DNA from: Corynebacterium resistens DSM 45100
Lineage (GTDB): Bacteria > Actinomycetota > Actinomycetes > Mycobacteriales > Mycobacteriaceae
NCBI RefSeq assembly: GCF_000177535.2
Contig: NC_015673.1
Location: 1,054,001-1,118,000, forward strand
DNA: 64,000 nt
Reading direction: 5' to 3'
The notes under the pieces are model-generated. The model had not been told where the DNA came from. It was given only the letters and a program-made list of their open reading frames with translations, and ran no database searches. The position numbers and the translations under genes are program-made. Shown one piece after another: positions 42,822 to 52,253 of this stretch. Within the stretch, counting starts at the first letter, position 1; every line of letters begins with the position of its first letter.

Positions 42822-43048
42822 AGATCAGCTTCAAACCCCTGTGGAAACTCCTCATCGACCGCGACATGACCAAAGAAGACCTCCGCCTCGCCACCGGCCT
42901 GTCCGCAGCCACCATTGCCAAGATGGGCAAAGACGGCAACGTCACCACAGAGGTTCTTGCCAGGATCTGTACCGAACTGAACTGCAGCCTCGAACAAGTC
43001 GCCGAGGTCGAAGTCGCCACCCACGAAGGATGTGAAAGTGGTGCGTAA
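42818..43048 (+). CDS. XRE-family transcriptional regulator
   Basis: 76 aa. LWKLLIDRDMTKEDLRLATG, LSAATIAKMGKDGNVTTEVL, ARICTELNCSLEQVAEV: a complete five-helix XRE HTH. It overlaps the ATPase stop at ATGA. Likely autoregulator of the cargo operon; as the only XRE protein of the element it might also act on phage genes (inference). Confidence 0.88.
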   Translation: MKISFKPLWKLLIDRDMTKEDLRLATGLSAATIAKMGKDGNVTTEVLARICTELNCSLEQVAEVEVATHEGCESGA

Positions 43049-43199
43049 CACGCTCACCTCGACCGACTTCTATCTGGAGAAACGGGCCATGGGAACGCGC
43101 CCGCGCAGCCCGGCACCGGAGCCGACCACCCAGACAGCATTCAGCGGCAGCAGCGCCGCAGACACCCCGACTTTCACGACCCCATGGAGCAAGCAATGA
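43041..43199 (+). CDS. Small ORF bridging the XRE and Mod genes
   Basis: About 52 aa from GTG at 43041 (or GTG at 43038), with GAAGGA 7-10 bases upstream. It starts inside the end of the XRE gene and its TGA overlaps the ATG of the Mod gene (43196). MRNTLTSTDFYLEKRAMGTR then a Pro/Thr/Ser-rich tail. The double overlap continues the pattern of the operon and fills an otherwise empty 147-base gap, which argues for a real gene. No family recognised. Confidence 0.5.
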   Translation: MRNTLTSTDFYLEKRAMGTRPRSPAPEPTTQTAFSGSSAADTPTFTTPWSKQ

Positions 43200-45175
43200 C
43201 CGAAGAACTCAACGAAGTGCCACGCACCACCCCCGACTTCGCCACCGAAGCAGCCGCCAAACTCGCAGAACTCTTCCCCGAGGTCGTAGCCGACGGCAAG
43301 ATAAATCTCGACACGCTCAAGACGATCCTCGACATCGACGTCGAAGACTCACGTGAACGCTTCGGCCTCACCTGGCCCGGCAAGCGCGACGCCATCCGCG
43401 CCGCCCAAACCGCGACCACCGCAACTTTGATGCCGGACAAGGAGAACTCGGTCAACTGGGACACCACCCAGAACGTCTTCATCGAGGGCGACAACCTCGA
43501 AGTGCTGAAGATCCTCCAAAAGCACTACTACGGGCAGATCAAGATGATCTACATCGACCCGCCCTACAACACGGGCAACGACTTCGTCTACGCCGACGAC
43601 TACGCCGACTCCATCGGCAATTACCTCGAACTCACCGGCCAAACCGACGAAGGAGGGAAACTGTCAACGAACTCGGAATCATCTGGACGCTTCCACTCCA
43701 ATTGGCTCAGCATGATGTACCCGCGCCTCAAACTTGCGCGAAATCTCTTGAAGAATGACGGCGTGATCTTCATCAGCATTGACGATAATGAGCAAACCGC
43801 GCTAAGGACACTTTGCGATCAAGTATTTGGCGAAAGCAACTATGTGAATACGTTTGCTTGGGTAAGCAACCCTAAGGGTCGACAGATTTCAGCCAATGGT
43901 GCCGCAATCACAAAAGAGTACATACTCTGCTATGCGAGAGATCGACGATTTGCCCCCGAGTTTGATGTGCGAATTAGCTTAGTAAAGCCATTGATGCCGG
44001 AAACATACAAAGGATTCGACTATGAGCTCAATTCCGACGAGCTTGGCCCCTTTGTTGTCAAGAACGAGCTTTACAATTCAAATTCAAAATTCAATGAAGA
44101 GACTCGCCCCAATCTAGTATTTGACATCTACTACGACCCTAACAGCGGAGAAGTGAGAACTGCAGACAGAAGCGAGGTTCACCTATACCCGGGATTCGTG
44201 AAAATACCACCAAAGAAGAACAATAACGGAACTCATAACTACCATGCTTTTCGCTGGAGTCGCGAGAAGATTGCTGAAGAAGGTAGTGAGCTCTACTTTC
44301 GCGAGGCTGGTGATGGCAAGTGGCGTGTCTACACCAAAGTGCGCTCCATCGATCAGACGATCCTGAAGGACACAATTACTGGCCTAACAACAACAACCGG
44401 CGCAAATGACCTAGAAAGTGTCGGCATACCTAAGACTTACTTTGATCACCCTAAGCCTGTAAAACTGATCCAGGTTCTCCTTGAAGCGTCCGGGGTGAAG
44501 TCTGGCGACACAGTTTTGGACTTTTTTGCTGGATCCGCGTCCACAGCGCACGCCGTGTTTGCGTCAAATGCCGAAACAGGTGACCACCGCTCTTGTATTT
44601 TAGTTCAGCTCCCAGAACTAACTGACGCACAATCCGACGCTCACAGAGCAGGATACGAAACAATTTCTCGGATTTCTCGTGAGCGTATCCGCCGAGCGGG
44701 CAGGAAGATCCTTGAGGAAGAAACTTCGAAACTTGATGGCCGGGCGGATTCCCTCGATGTCGGTTTCCGTGCCTACAAGCTCGTTGACACGAATTTCACG
44801 AAGTGGAAGGCTGACTCGGGTCTGTCTGAGGATCAGCTGGTTGGTTTGTTCGCAGATCTTGCTGATTCGGCTGATGATCATGCTCGCCCCGAGGCGCTGC
44901 TGACTGAGGTGTTATTGAAACTCGGCTTCTCGTTGTCGGAGAAGATCGAGACGATCAACGTCGAGGGCCTCGAGGCTTTCAGTGTGGCTGATGGGCTCGT
45001 ATTGGCCTACCTTGATGAGCATATGACTCCGACTCTGGATCAGTTGCGTGCGATGGTCGCAAAGGAGCCGGAGCGGCTCGTGATCCTCGAGGATGCATTC
45101 AAGGGCAATGATGAGCTGAAGACGAATCTGTTGCAGGAGTGCCGCACCCGCAATGTTGATCTGTGGACGGCGTAG
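43196..45175 (+). CDS. mod: Type III restriction-modification methyltransferase (Mod)
   Basis: 659 aa from ATG at 43196 (GGAG six bases upstream). Beta-class N6-adenine methylase: catalytic DPPYNTGND at 121, SAM-binding LDFFAGSAST near 440. Target recognition lies between them. The C-terminal quarter (GFRAYKLVDTNFTKWKADSG) matches type III Mod subunits. Bases about 43660-44700 are visibly AT-richer and use different codons from the flanks, as expected if the recognition part was exchanged. Partner of the next gene. Confidence 0.92.
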   Translation: MTEELNEVPRTTPDFATEAAAKLAELFPEVVADGKINLDTLKTILDIDVEDSRERFGLTWPGKRDAIRAAQTATTATLMPDKENSVNWDTTQNVFIEGDNLEVLKILQKHYYGQIKMIYIDPPYNTGNDFVYADDYADSIGNYLELTGQTDEGGKLSTNSESSGRFHSNWLSMMYPRLKLARNLLKNDGVIFISIDDNEQTALRTLCDQVFGESNYVNTFAWVSNPKGRQISANGAAITKEYILCYARDRRFAPEFDVRISLVKPLMPETYKGFDYELNSDELGPFVVKNELYNSNSKFNEETRPNLVFDIYYDPNSGEVRTADRSEVHLYPGFVKIPPKKNNNGTHNYHAFRWSREKIAEEGSELYFREAGDGKWRVYTKVRSIDQTILKDTITGLTTTTGANDLESVGIPKTYFDHPKPVKLIQVLLEASGVKSGDTVLDFFAGSASTAHAVFASNAETGDHRSCILVQLPELTDAQSDAHRAGYETISRISRERIRRAGRKILEEETSKLDGRADSLDVGFRAYKLVDTNFTKWKADSGLSEDQLVGLFADLADSADDHARPEALLTEVLLKLGFSLSEKIETINVEGLEAFSVADGLVLAYLDEHMTPTLDQLRAMVAKEPERLVILEDAFKGNDELKTNLLQECRTRNVDLWTA

Positions 45176-45190
45176 GGCGAGGACTGAGTG

Positions 45191-48157
45191 ATGCGTTTTC
45201 AGTTTGATCCCCGCCAGCCTTACCAGACTAGCGCCATCGAGGCTGTCACGGATCTGTTCGATGGGCAGCCTGCCGATGCCGACCAGCTCGTCACCAAGCT
45301 GGAAGACTACTCGCCAAACCCGGCGCTCGACATCCCTGGCCTAGCGCCAGACGCGCTCGATCTGTCTGTCGAGATCGGTGCCTACGGTAACAACCTTGTC
45401 CTGGATGAGGAGACGATTGCCGTGAATCTGCTCCGGGTGCAGGACCGCAACGGTTTAGAGGTTAACGACACCCTGGTAGATGGGCTTCAGTTCGATATTG
45501 AGATGGAGACCGGTACCGGCAAGACGTACGTGTATTTGCGTACCGCGTTCGAGCTCGCGAGCAAGTACCGGTTCAACAAGTTCATCATCTTGGTGCCGTC
45601 GGTCGCGATCCGTGAGGGTGTAAAGACCAGCATCCACTTGATGCGCGAGCACTTCCGTCACCTGTACCCGCAGCTCAATATGGACGTGACTGTCTACTCG
45701 GGCGACCGCGCCGAGGAAGTCCGCGACTTTGCTACGGCTACCTCTTTGCAGTTCATGGTAATGACGATCGACTCGATCAAAGGCGACAAAAACACCCGCA
45801 TCATCCACCAGACTAGAGACAAGCTCTCAGGACTGCGTCCGCTGGACTTCTTGCAGGCGACGCGGCCGATCGTGATCATGGACGAGCCGCAAAACATGGA
45901 GTCCCAGCTCTCCCAGTCCGCTGTCACCGACCTGAACCCGCTGTGCACACTGCGCTACTCGGCAACCCACCGGACCACCCGCAACGTGGTGTACCGGCTC
46001 GATCCGCTGGATGCGCACCGGCTGGAGTTGGTGAAGAAGATCGTCGTCTCCGACGCCCTGGAGATGGGCGGCGCGGCGAAGCCGTATGTGAAGTTGCTGG
46101 AGGTCAAACGCGATCCGTTCAAAGCCAACCTCGAGTTGGTGGTAAAGAAGAAGGACGGTAGCTACGCGAAGAAAAAGGTTAGCGCTACCCAGGGAGCCGA
46201 TCTCGAGCGGCTCTCTGGTGGGAATCCGGCATATGAGGGGAATTGGCGGATCAACGAGATCAGCATTCAACCGGAGCAGATCGAGCTGACCAACCACGGA
46301 TATCTGCGGGTGGGTGAGGCGATTGGCGATAACCAGGACGCTGTGTTCCGCGAGATGATCCGCGAAACCATCCGTGAGCACATCCGCAAGGAGAACCAGG
46401 TTCACGAGCACGGTATCAAAGTGTTGTCGCTGTTCTTCATCGACAAGGTCGGCTCCTACCTCGGTGAAGGCATCAACAACCTCGATGCCAACGGCGTCTT
46501 CGCGGAGGCCTTCGACACGATCTACAAGGAAGAGCGCGCGAAAAACCCGGCCGCCCACGCTTTCCTACCCGCTGACCCGGTGGAGGCCCGCTCTGGGTAC
46601 TTCGCGCAGATGAAGGCAGGGAAGGGCAAAGACGCTCGGATGACGTTCAAGGACTCCTCGGGCAAGACAAAGGCCGACGATGACGCCTACGAGCTGATCA
46701 TGAAGGACAAGGCCAGGCTGCTCAGCATGGATGAGCCGGTGCGGTTCATCTTCTCCCACTCCGCATTGCGTGAGGGTTGGGATAACCCGAACGTGTTCCA
46801 GATCTGCACGCTGCGCGACATGTCTACCGAGACTGAGCGTCGCCAGACTATCGGCCGTGGTCTGCGCCTCCCGGTCAACCAAAAGGGCGAACGAATCAAG
46901 GATTCAGGTATCGCGCAGCTTACGGTGGTGGCGAATGAGTCGTATAAGGCGTTCGCGTCCGCGCTGCAGGATGAGTACAAGCAGGCTGGCGTGGCGATCG
47001 GATACGTGAGACGGACTGAGTTCGCTGCCTTACCGGTCGTTGATACTACGACTGGCAAGGAAACTAAGCTCGGAACCAAGCGCTCCGCCCTCATCTTCGA
47101 CGCACTTCTCAACCAGGGTTACATCAACGCTGCCGGTGAGGTGATGGGCACGTGGGTGCCGAACCAGCTGGGCTTCACCGTGAACCTGCCCGACGAGTTC
47201 GCAGGTTACGAGGAAGACGTCATCCGGATCGTCGATGGCTGCAAGATCGAAACGATCGTCAAGCACAAGCGCAAGCGTCAGCCCCGCACCCTCAACAAGC
47301 AGGTCTACGCCACCCCCGAGTTCGAGGAGTTCTGGGAAGCGATCACCGCGCGCACCACTTACCGGGTCGCGCTCGATCGAGAGGACCTCATCAACCGGAG
47401 TGTGGCGAGTATTCAACAGGCGCCGCAGATCGATCCGATCCGTATCCAAGTCACCCGAACTGGGCTTGAGATCACGCGTGGTGGCCCGAAAGGCACGGAA
47501 CTGGGGTCCCGGTCCACCGTGCTCACGGACTCGTATCCGTTGCCGGACATCATCAGCCAGCTTCAAGAATCAACGTCGCTGACACGGAAGACGATCATCG
47601 AGATCCTGCTCGGCTCCGGCCGTATCGGGGACTTCCTCGCGAACCCGAATGACTTCATCAAGATGGTCACCGGGTGCATCGAGACCGAGCTCGCTCACAC
47701 CCTCATCGATGGGATCCAGTATGAGCCGATCGGCGGCTCCATCTATGAGCTGCGCGAACTTCAGGCCGATGGGTTGGAGGAGAAGGACCGGTTCATCGAC
47801 CAGCTGTACAAGGTGACGAATAAGGAGAAGACAGACTTCGACTACGTGGTCTTTGACTCTGCGGTGGAGCGGCAGTTCGCCCAATACCTGGATGGGCGTG
47901 AGGACATCAAGTTGTTTATGAAACTGCCCGACAAGTTCCGTGTGCCTACACCGGTGGGTGATTACAACCCGGACTGGGCGATCATCAAGGTTGAGGACGG
48001 CACCGAGCACCTGTACCTGGTGCGGGAGACGAAGTCGAGCCAGGACCCGGCGAAGCGTCGCCCGAGCGAGAACGCGAAGATCAAGGCCGCGATGAAACAC
48101 TTCGCCGCGATCGGCGTGGACTATGCGGTGTCGGCGCCTGACCGGTGGGAAATCTAA
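45191..48157 (+). CDS. res: Type III restriction enzyme, Res subunit
   Basis: 988 aa from ATG at 45191 (GAGG eight bases upstream; GTG at 45188 also possible). Superfamily 2 helicase: METGTGKTYVY (Walker A, 106-112), IMDEPQNME (motif II) near 231, QTIGRGLRLPVNQKG (motif VI) near 555. C-terminal PD-(D/E)xK nuclease: YNPDWAIIKVEDG and VRETKSS near 925-950. All catalytic parts are intact. With Mod it would translocate from and cut unmethylated invading DNA. Confidence 0.94.
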   Translation: MRFQFDPRQPYQTSAIEAVTDLFDGQPADADQLVTKLEDYSPNPALDIPGLAPDALDLSVEIGAYGNNLVLDEETIAVNLLRVQDRNGLEVNDTLVDGLQFDIEMETGTGKTYVYLRTAFELASKYRFNKFIILVPSVAIREGVKTSIHLMREHFRHLYPQLNMDVTVYSGDRAEEVRDFATATSLQFMVMTIDSIKGDKNTRIIHQTRDKLSGLRPLDFLQATRPIVIMDEPQNMESQLSQSAVTDLNPLCTLRYSATHRTTRNVVYRLDPLDAHRLELVKKIVVSDALEMGGAAKPYVKLLEVKRDPFKANLELVVKKKDGSYAKKKVSATQGADLERLSGGNPAYEGNWRINEISIQPEQIELTNHGYLRVGEAIGDNQDAVFREMIRETIREHIRKENQVHEHGIKVLSLFFIDKVGSYLGEGINNLDANGVFAEAFDTIYKEERAKNPAAHAFLPADPVEARSGYFAQMKAGKGKDARMTFKDSSGKTKADDDAYELIMKDKARLLSMDEPVRFIFSHSALREGWDNPNVFQICTLRDMSTETERRQTIGRGLRLPVNQKGERIKDSGIAQLTVVANESYKAFASALQDEYKQAGVAIGYVRRTEFAALPVVDTTTGKETKLGTKRSALIFDALLNQGYINAAGEVMGTWVPNQLGFTVNLPDEFAGYEEDVIRIVDGCKIETIVKHKRKRQPRTLNKQVYATPEFEEFWEAITARTTYRVALDREDLINRSVASIQQAPQIDPIRIQVTRTGLEITRGGPKGTELGSRSTVLTDSYPLPDIISQLQESTSLTRKTIIEILLGSGRIGDFLANPNDFIKMVTGCIETELAHTLIDGIQYEPIGGSIYELRELQADGLEEKDRFIDQLYKVTNKEKTDFDYVVFDSAVERQFAQYLDGREDIKLFMKLPDKFRVPTPVGDYNPDWAIIKVEDGTEHLYLVRETKSSQDPAKRRPSENAKIKAAMKHFAAIGVDYAVSAPDRWEI

Positions 48158-48160
48158 GGG

Positions 48161-51019
48161 GTGCGGCCTAACGTGCAGTATTTGAGTGACTATCAGGCCA
48201 AGCTCTATGCCCACGAGCTCGACCGCTCCTATGCCTCCGACCATGTCGGCAAACTCGCGGGCCTGCTGTTCGATGCTCAGGTGGAACCTAAACCTCACCA
48301 GGTGGATGCGGCGCTGTTTGCGTTGCAAACTCCGTTCACGAGAGGGGTGATCCTAGCTGACGAGGTCGGCCTGGGCAAGACGATCGAGGCCGGTATTGTC
48401 ATAAGCCAGTACTGGGCGCAGCGCAACCGGCGGATCCTGATCATTGCGCCGTCGTCGCTGCGCCAGCAATGGAAGCAGGAACTCGATGAAAAATTCGCCC
48501 TGCCTGCAGCGCTGCTGGATCGCAAAAACATCGATGATCTGACTGGGCTGGGTGCGCGGGATCAGATCCTGATCTGCTCCTATGAGTTCGCGAACTCGCA
48601 GACCACGAAGATGATCCGCACCTGGGATCTCGTGGTCTGCGATGAAGCCCACCGCCTGCGCTCCCACTGGACCGGGCAAGCCAAGATCGCAGCAAACGTC
48701 GCCCGCATCTGCCGCGCCGCCACGAAGACCGTCATGCTCACCGCGACGCCGCTGCAGAACCGGCTCGAAGAACTCTACGGGCTGGTCTCGGTGTTCGCGC
48801 CGGACTACTTCCATTCTCTCGAGGCATTCAAGGAGCGCTACCTTGACAACCCTGAGGGGGTCGGCAACGATGACCTCGCCCAGCGGGTCGCGATGGTGGC
48901 GAAACGGACGCTTCGCAAGGATGCGGATAAGTACATTCGCTTCACCGAACGTATGCCGCTGACCGTCGCGTTTACCCCGAGCGATGCCGAGATCGAGCTG
49001 TACGACAAGATCAACGAGTACCTGCAGCGGCCGTTTCTGTGGGCGTTCGCGAAATCCCAACGCCACCTGTCCGCGCTCATCATGCGAAAACGTCTCGGCT
49101 CCTCCTCCTACGCCGTCGCCTCCACTCTGGAGCGCACTGCAGACCGCCTCGAAGCGGAAGTCCGCGCCGGACGCCGCCGCAACGACGCCGGTGGCTTCGT
49201 CGGTGACCCAGACGTCACCAGCGAGCTACGGGAAGAAGCAGAAAACACCCCAGTCACCTCTGAGGTGATTGACCCGGAGCAGCGCCAGGCGATGTTCAGC
49301 GAAGTCGAAGAGCTGCGCGAGTACGCAAAGCTCGCCCGCTCCATTACCGTCAACCAGAAGGCTGTGAAGTTGGTTGATGCGCTTGAGCAGGGCTTTGCGA
49401 AGCTACGCGAGATCGGTGCGCCGGAGAAGGCGATCATCTTCACCGACTCCACCGTCACCCAGGACTACCTCGCCCGATCACTTACTGAAGCCGGATGGGG
49501 TGAGGGCCTCGTCTTGTTCAACGGCACCAATTCCAGTCCGGAAGCCAACACGATCTACAAGCGGTGGCTCGAGGAGAACCAGGGCGGTGATCTTGTCACA
49601 GGTATTCCTGCTGCAGACCGGCGTAAAGCCCTCGTGGATGAGTTCCGGGAACGCGGTCGGCTCATGATCGCGACCGAGGCCGCTGCGGAGGGTATCAACC
49701 TGCAGTTCTGCTCGATGCTGGTCAACTATGACCTGCCCTGGAACCCGCAACGCATCGAGCAGCGCATCGGCCGCGCGCACCGCTTCGGGCAGAAACACAA
49801 CGTCGTGGTCGTCAACTTCTCCAACAAGGGCAACCTTGCCGAAGAACGCATCCTCGAGCTGCTCACGGAGAAGTTCGAGCTGTTCACCTCCGTGTTCGGT
49901 GCGTCCGATGAGGTCCTCGGTCAGATCGAAGACGGCCTGGATTTCGAGAAGAACATCGCCCACATCCTTGACAACTGCAAGACCTCCGCCGAGATCGATG
50001 CCGCGTTTACTGCTCTCGAAGCGAAGTACGCGAAGCAGATCAACCGGGAGATGAAGAAGACCCGCGCCAAGGTGTTCGACAACCTCGACCCGAAGGTGCG
50101 CGACAAGCTCAAGTCCTACGACGCCCAAACCGGTGTCGTCCTCAACGCATTCGAACGCCTCCTCATCGAAGTCACCCGCCATGAGCTGGGCAACATTGCC
50201 ACCTTTAACGAGACCGGCACCCAATTCACCCTCAAGGACGCCCCAGAAGTGGGCATCCCGACCGGCGAGTACTACTTCAAGTCCGAGCCACGCAAAGGCG
50301 CACACCAATACCGGTATGCCAGTGAGCTATGTGCCTGGGTGATCGAGCATGCGAAAAACCACGACACTCCACCGGCCCACCTCACGTTTCAGATCAAAGG
50401 CTCCGAACGCGCCACGACGGTCGCGAAGCGGCTCAAGAAGAAGTCCGGGCGGTTGCGGATCGAGGAAGCTACCTTCACCATGAAGGCAGGCAAGCAACAA
50501 CTGCGCGAGTCCTACCTGCTCACAGTCGGGTTCCTCGCTGATGGCACCCCGATGGACCATGATCAGGTCCGTGACCTCCTCGACCTCACCTGCATCAACA
50601 TCACCGCAGGTGCGGTTGACGACGCTGGGTTCGAGGACGCACTCGACGCTCAACTCACTGAGCTCGGCCAAGACGTGGAGGATCGCAACGCTGGGTTTTT
50701 CCTCCAGCAAGAAGAGCTCATCGAAGCAGCCCGCCTCGACCACAAAGCGAAGTTTGATGCGAAGATCCGCGAGTACCAAGCCAAAGAGACCACCGCGAAG
50801 AAGGCGGCTCGCAAGGCGACCAGCGCCACCGAAGAGCTCAAGCTCAAGCAAGAAGCCCGCCAGTGGCGACGCAAGATCGACGACGCCGAAGATGAATACC
50901 GCACCGAGCGCAACCGGCTGCGCGACGAGTCCGAGGAGTACCTCGACAGCGCCCGCGACGCCCTTAACGCCACCGAGAACCGTCGCGAACTGTTCACCAT
51001 CACCTGGGAGGTGATCTGA
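48161..51019 (+). CDS. SNF2/DEAD-box helicase of the defence operon
   Basis: 952 aa. Helicase N: GVILADEVGLGKTIEAG (Walker A 67-73), CDEAHRLRSHW (motif II) near 160, TATPLQNRLEE. Helicase C: NYDLPWNPQRIEQRIGRAHR near 525. C-terminal 100 residues are a long charged coiled coil (KAARKATSATEELKLKQEA). It resembles HepA/RapA-like SNF2 helicases of DISARM- and BREX-like loci, but no other marker of those systems is here. Only three bases separate it from res. Start GTG 48161; a GTG at 48173 is an alternative. Confidence 0.9.
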   Translation: MRPNVQYLSDYQAKLYAHELDRSYASDHVGKLAGLLFDAQVEPKPHQVDAALFALQTPFTRGVILADEVGLGKTIEAGIVISQYWAQRNRRILIIAPSSLRQQWKQELDEKFALPAALLDRKNIDDLTGLGARDQILICSYEFANSQTTKMIRTWDLVVCDEAHRLRSHWTGQAKIAANVARICRAATKTVMLTATPLQNRLEELYGLVSVFAPDYFHSLEAFKERYLDNPEGVGNDDLAQRVAMVAKRTLRKDADKYIRFTERMPLTVAFTPSDAEIELYDKINEYLQRPFLWAFAKSQRHLSALIMRKRLGSSSYAVASTLERTADRLEAEVRAGRRRNDAGGFVGDPDVTSELREEAENTPVTSEVIDPEQRQAMFSEVEELREYAKLARSITVNQKAVKLVDALEQGFAKLREIGAPEKAIIFTDSTVTQDYLARSLTEAGWGEGLVLFNGTNSSPEANTIYKRWLEENQGGDLVTGIPAADRRKALVDEFRERGRLMIATEAAAEGINLQFCSMLVNYDLPWNPQRIEQRIGRAHRFGQKHNVVVVNFSNKGNLAEERILELLTEKFELFTSVFGASDEVLGQIEDGLDFEKNIAHILDNCKTSAEIDAAFTALEAKYAKQINREMKKTRAKVFDNLDPKVRDKLKSYDAQTGVVLNAFERLLIEVTRHELGNIATFNETGTQFTLKDAPEVGIPTGEYYFKSEPRKGAHQYRYASELCAWVIEHAKNHDTPPAHLTFQIKGSERATTVAKRLKKKSGRLRIEEATFTMKAGKQQLRESYLLTVGFLADGTPMDHDQVRDLLDLTCINITAGAVDDAGFEDALDAQLTELGQDVEDRNAGFFLQQEELIEAARLDHKAKFDAKIREYQAKETTAKKAARKATSATEELKLKQEARQWRRKIDDAEDEYRTERNRLRDESEEYLDSARDALNATENRRELFTITWEVI

Positions 51020-51025
51020 CGATGT

Positions 51026-52063
51026 GTGTCGTTGAGAAAGATGCTACTGATGGCTAGGCCGTACGTGTCACACAAGAAGCTCTGCGACAACTCACGCGCC
51101 GCGATGCTCGCCGCGATCGAGGTCTACAACAAGCCGCAGACAACGTACCGGGAGCAGGTCGTCACCGTCTTGGTCGTCAATGCGTGGGAACTCATTTTGA
51201 AGGCGGCATTGCGAAAATCCCGGAAGAACATCTTCTACAAGAAGAAGCGCGGAGAGTACTACAGGTCCTTATCGCTGGAGCACTGTATCGCAGAAATGGA
51301 CAAGTATCGCCTTTGGCCTGAAACGGTTGATGGCGACGGCGTCCGAGCGAACCTCCACATCCTGACCGACTATCGAAATAAGATCATTCACCTTTACGTC
51401 GCTGACGATCTAAATAGCGTCCTCTACATGTTCTTACAGCAGAGCATTGTGAACTACAGAGACTTCGTGCTTGCGATTTTCGACAAGGACCTAGCCGATG
51501 ACATCACGTGGACGTTGCTCCCACTGGCGGCTCGTACCCCAAGCGATACGATTCGCTCGCTCCGGGTGGATGGAGATGTGAAGTCTGCACAGGTAGTCGA
51601 GGACTTCCTTCGAGACCTACGGCAGATTATAGGCAAGGCCGAAAGCCTAGGCGCTGACATGGGGCGGATCGCAATCGTTCAGGAGATCAACCTGCAATCA
51701 GGCAAGAAGATTAGCCGCGCCGATCTTGAGGTTGCCATTAACCAAGGCGCGCCAACAACAATCGTTCAGCGCAAAGTCGATCCCAATGACACTCACCCGT
51801 TTTCAGCAGGGGAATTGGTGGAGCGGGCGAATGAGGTCCGGAAGCATGGCAGGAAGCTCACGATGCATGATCTCACGTGTATGGCTTGGCGGCACGGACT
51901 CCGCGAAGACACGAAGTATGCCTGGCGAGGAAAACACAATCCTTCCTGGGTCTGGTCGGGTGATGCCTTGAGTTTCCTCAAGAACCAAACCGACGAGGAT
52001 TTCGATCGTGTCCGGGAGGAATACAAGAACTACCTGCGGGAGAAACGGCGCGGGAAGAAGTAG
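51026..52063 (+). CDS. DUF3644 family protein, HEPN-like
   Basis: 345 aa, last gene of the cargo operon, six bases after the helicase (GTG start; ATG at 51050 also possible). DUF3644 features: VSHKKLCDNSRAAMLAAIEV, VVTVLVVNAWELILKAALRK, LHILTDYRNKIIHLYVADDL. The RNKIIH stretch fits the R-x4-H pattern of HEPN ribonucleases (inference). C-terminal region (RKLTMHDLTCMAWRHG) may be a second module. The gene is AT-richer than its neighbours. Confidence 0.85.
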   Translation: MSLRKMLLMARPYVSHKKLCDNSRAAMLAAIEVYNKPQTTYREQVVTVLVVNAWELILKAALRKSRKNIFYKKKRGEYYRSLSLEHCIAEMDKYRLWPETVDGDGVRANLHILTDYRNKIIHLYVADDLNSVLYMFLQQSIVNYRDFVLAIFDKDLADDITWTLLPLAARTPSDTIRSLRVDGDVKSAQVVEDFLRDLRQIIGKAESLGADMGRIAIVQEINLQSGKKISRADLEVAINQGAPTTIVQRKVDPNDTHPFSAGELVERANEVRKHGRKLTMHDLTCMAWRHGLREDTKYAWRGKHNPSWVWSGDALSFLKNQTDEDFDRVREEYKNYLREKRRGKK

Positions 52064-52158
52064 GGCGAACACCCTCCTCGATACCTTTTGACGACGACCC
52101 ATACATTTTGACGCCACGGCTTCCAGTGCTCCTGGTGGGTACAAATGGTGCTGCAGCT

Positions 52159-52253
52159 CAGGCGGAAGACGCCTGAACACCCCTGTCACTACTACCGCGA
52201 GAATGCTCGCGAGCAGCACACGGATTCCTAGATCCTGCCTTCCAGCAGGTTTT
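52159..52253 (+). terminator. Hairpin cluster and terminator after the cargo operon
   Basis: Three perfect hairpins in a row: CAGGCG gaaga CGCCTG (52159-52175), CGCGAG aatg CTCGCG (52196-52211), and CCTGC..GCAGG followed by TTTT (52234-52253). The last has the form of a Rho-independent terminator for the plus strand. 52064-52251 holds no other supported gene. Confidence 0.65.

Noticed and set aside
39741..52063. DISARM or BREX system
   Set aside because: A SNF2 helicase and a methylase are present, but there is no DUF1998 (DrmB), PLD (DrmC), PglZ, BrxC or Lon-like gene. The methylase and nuclease are clear type III Mod and Res.
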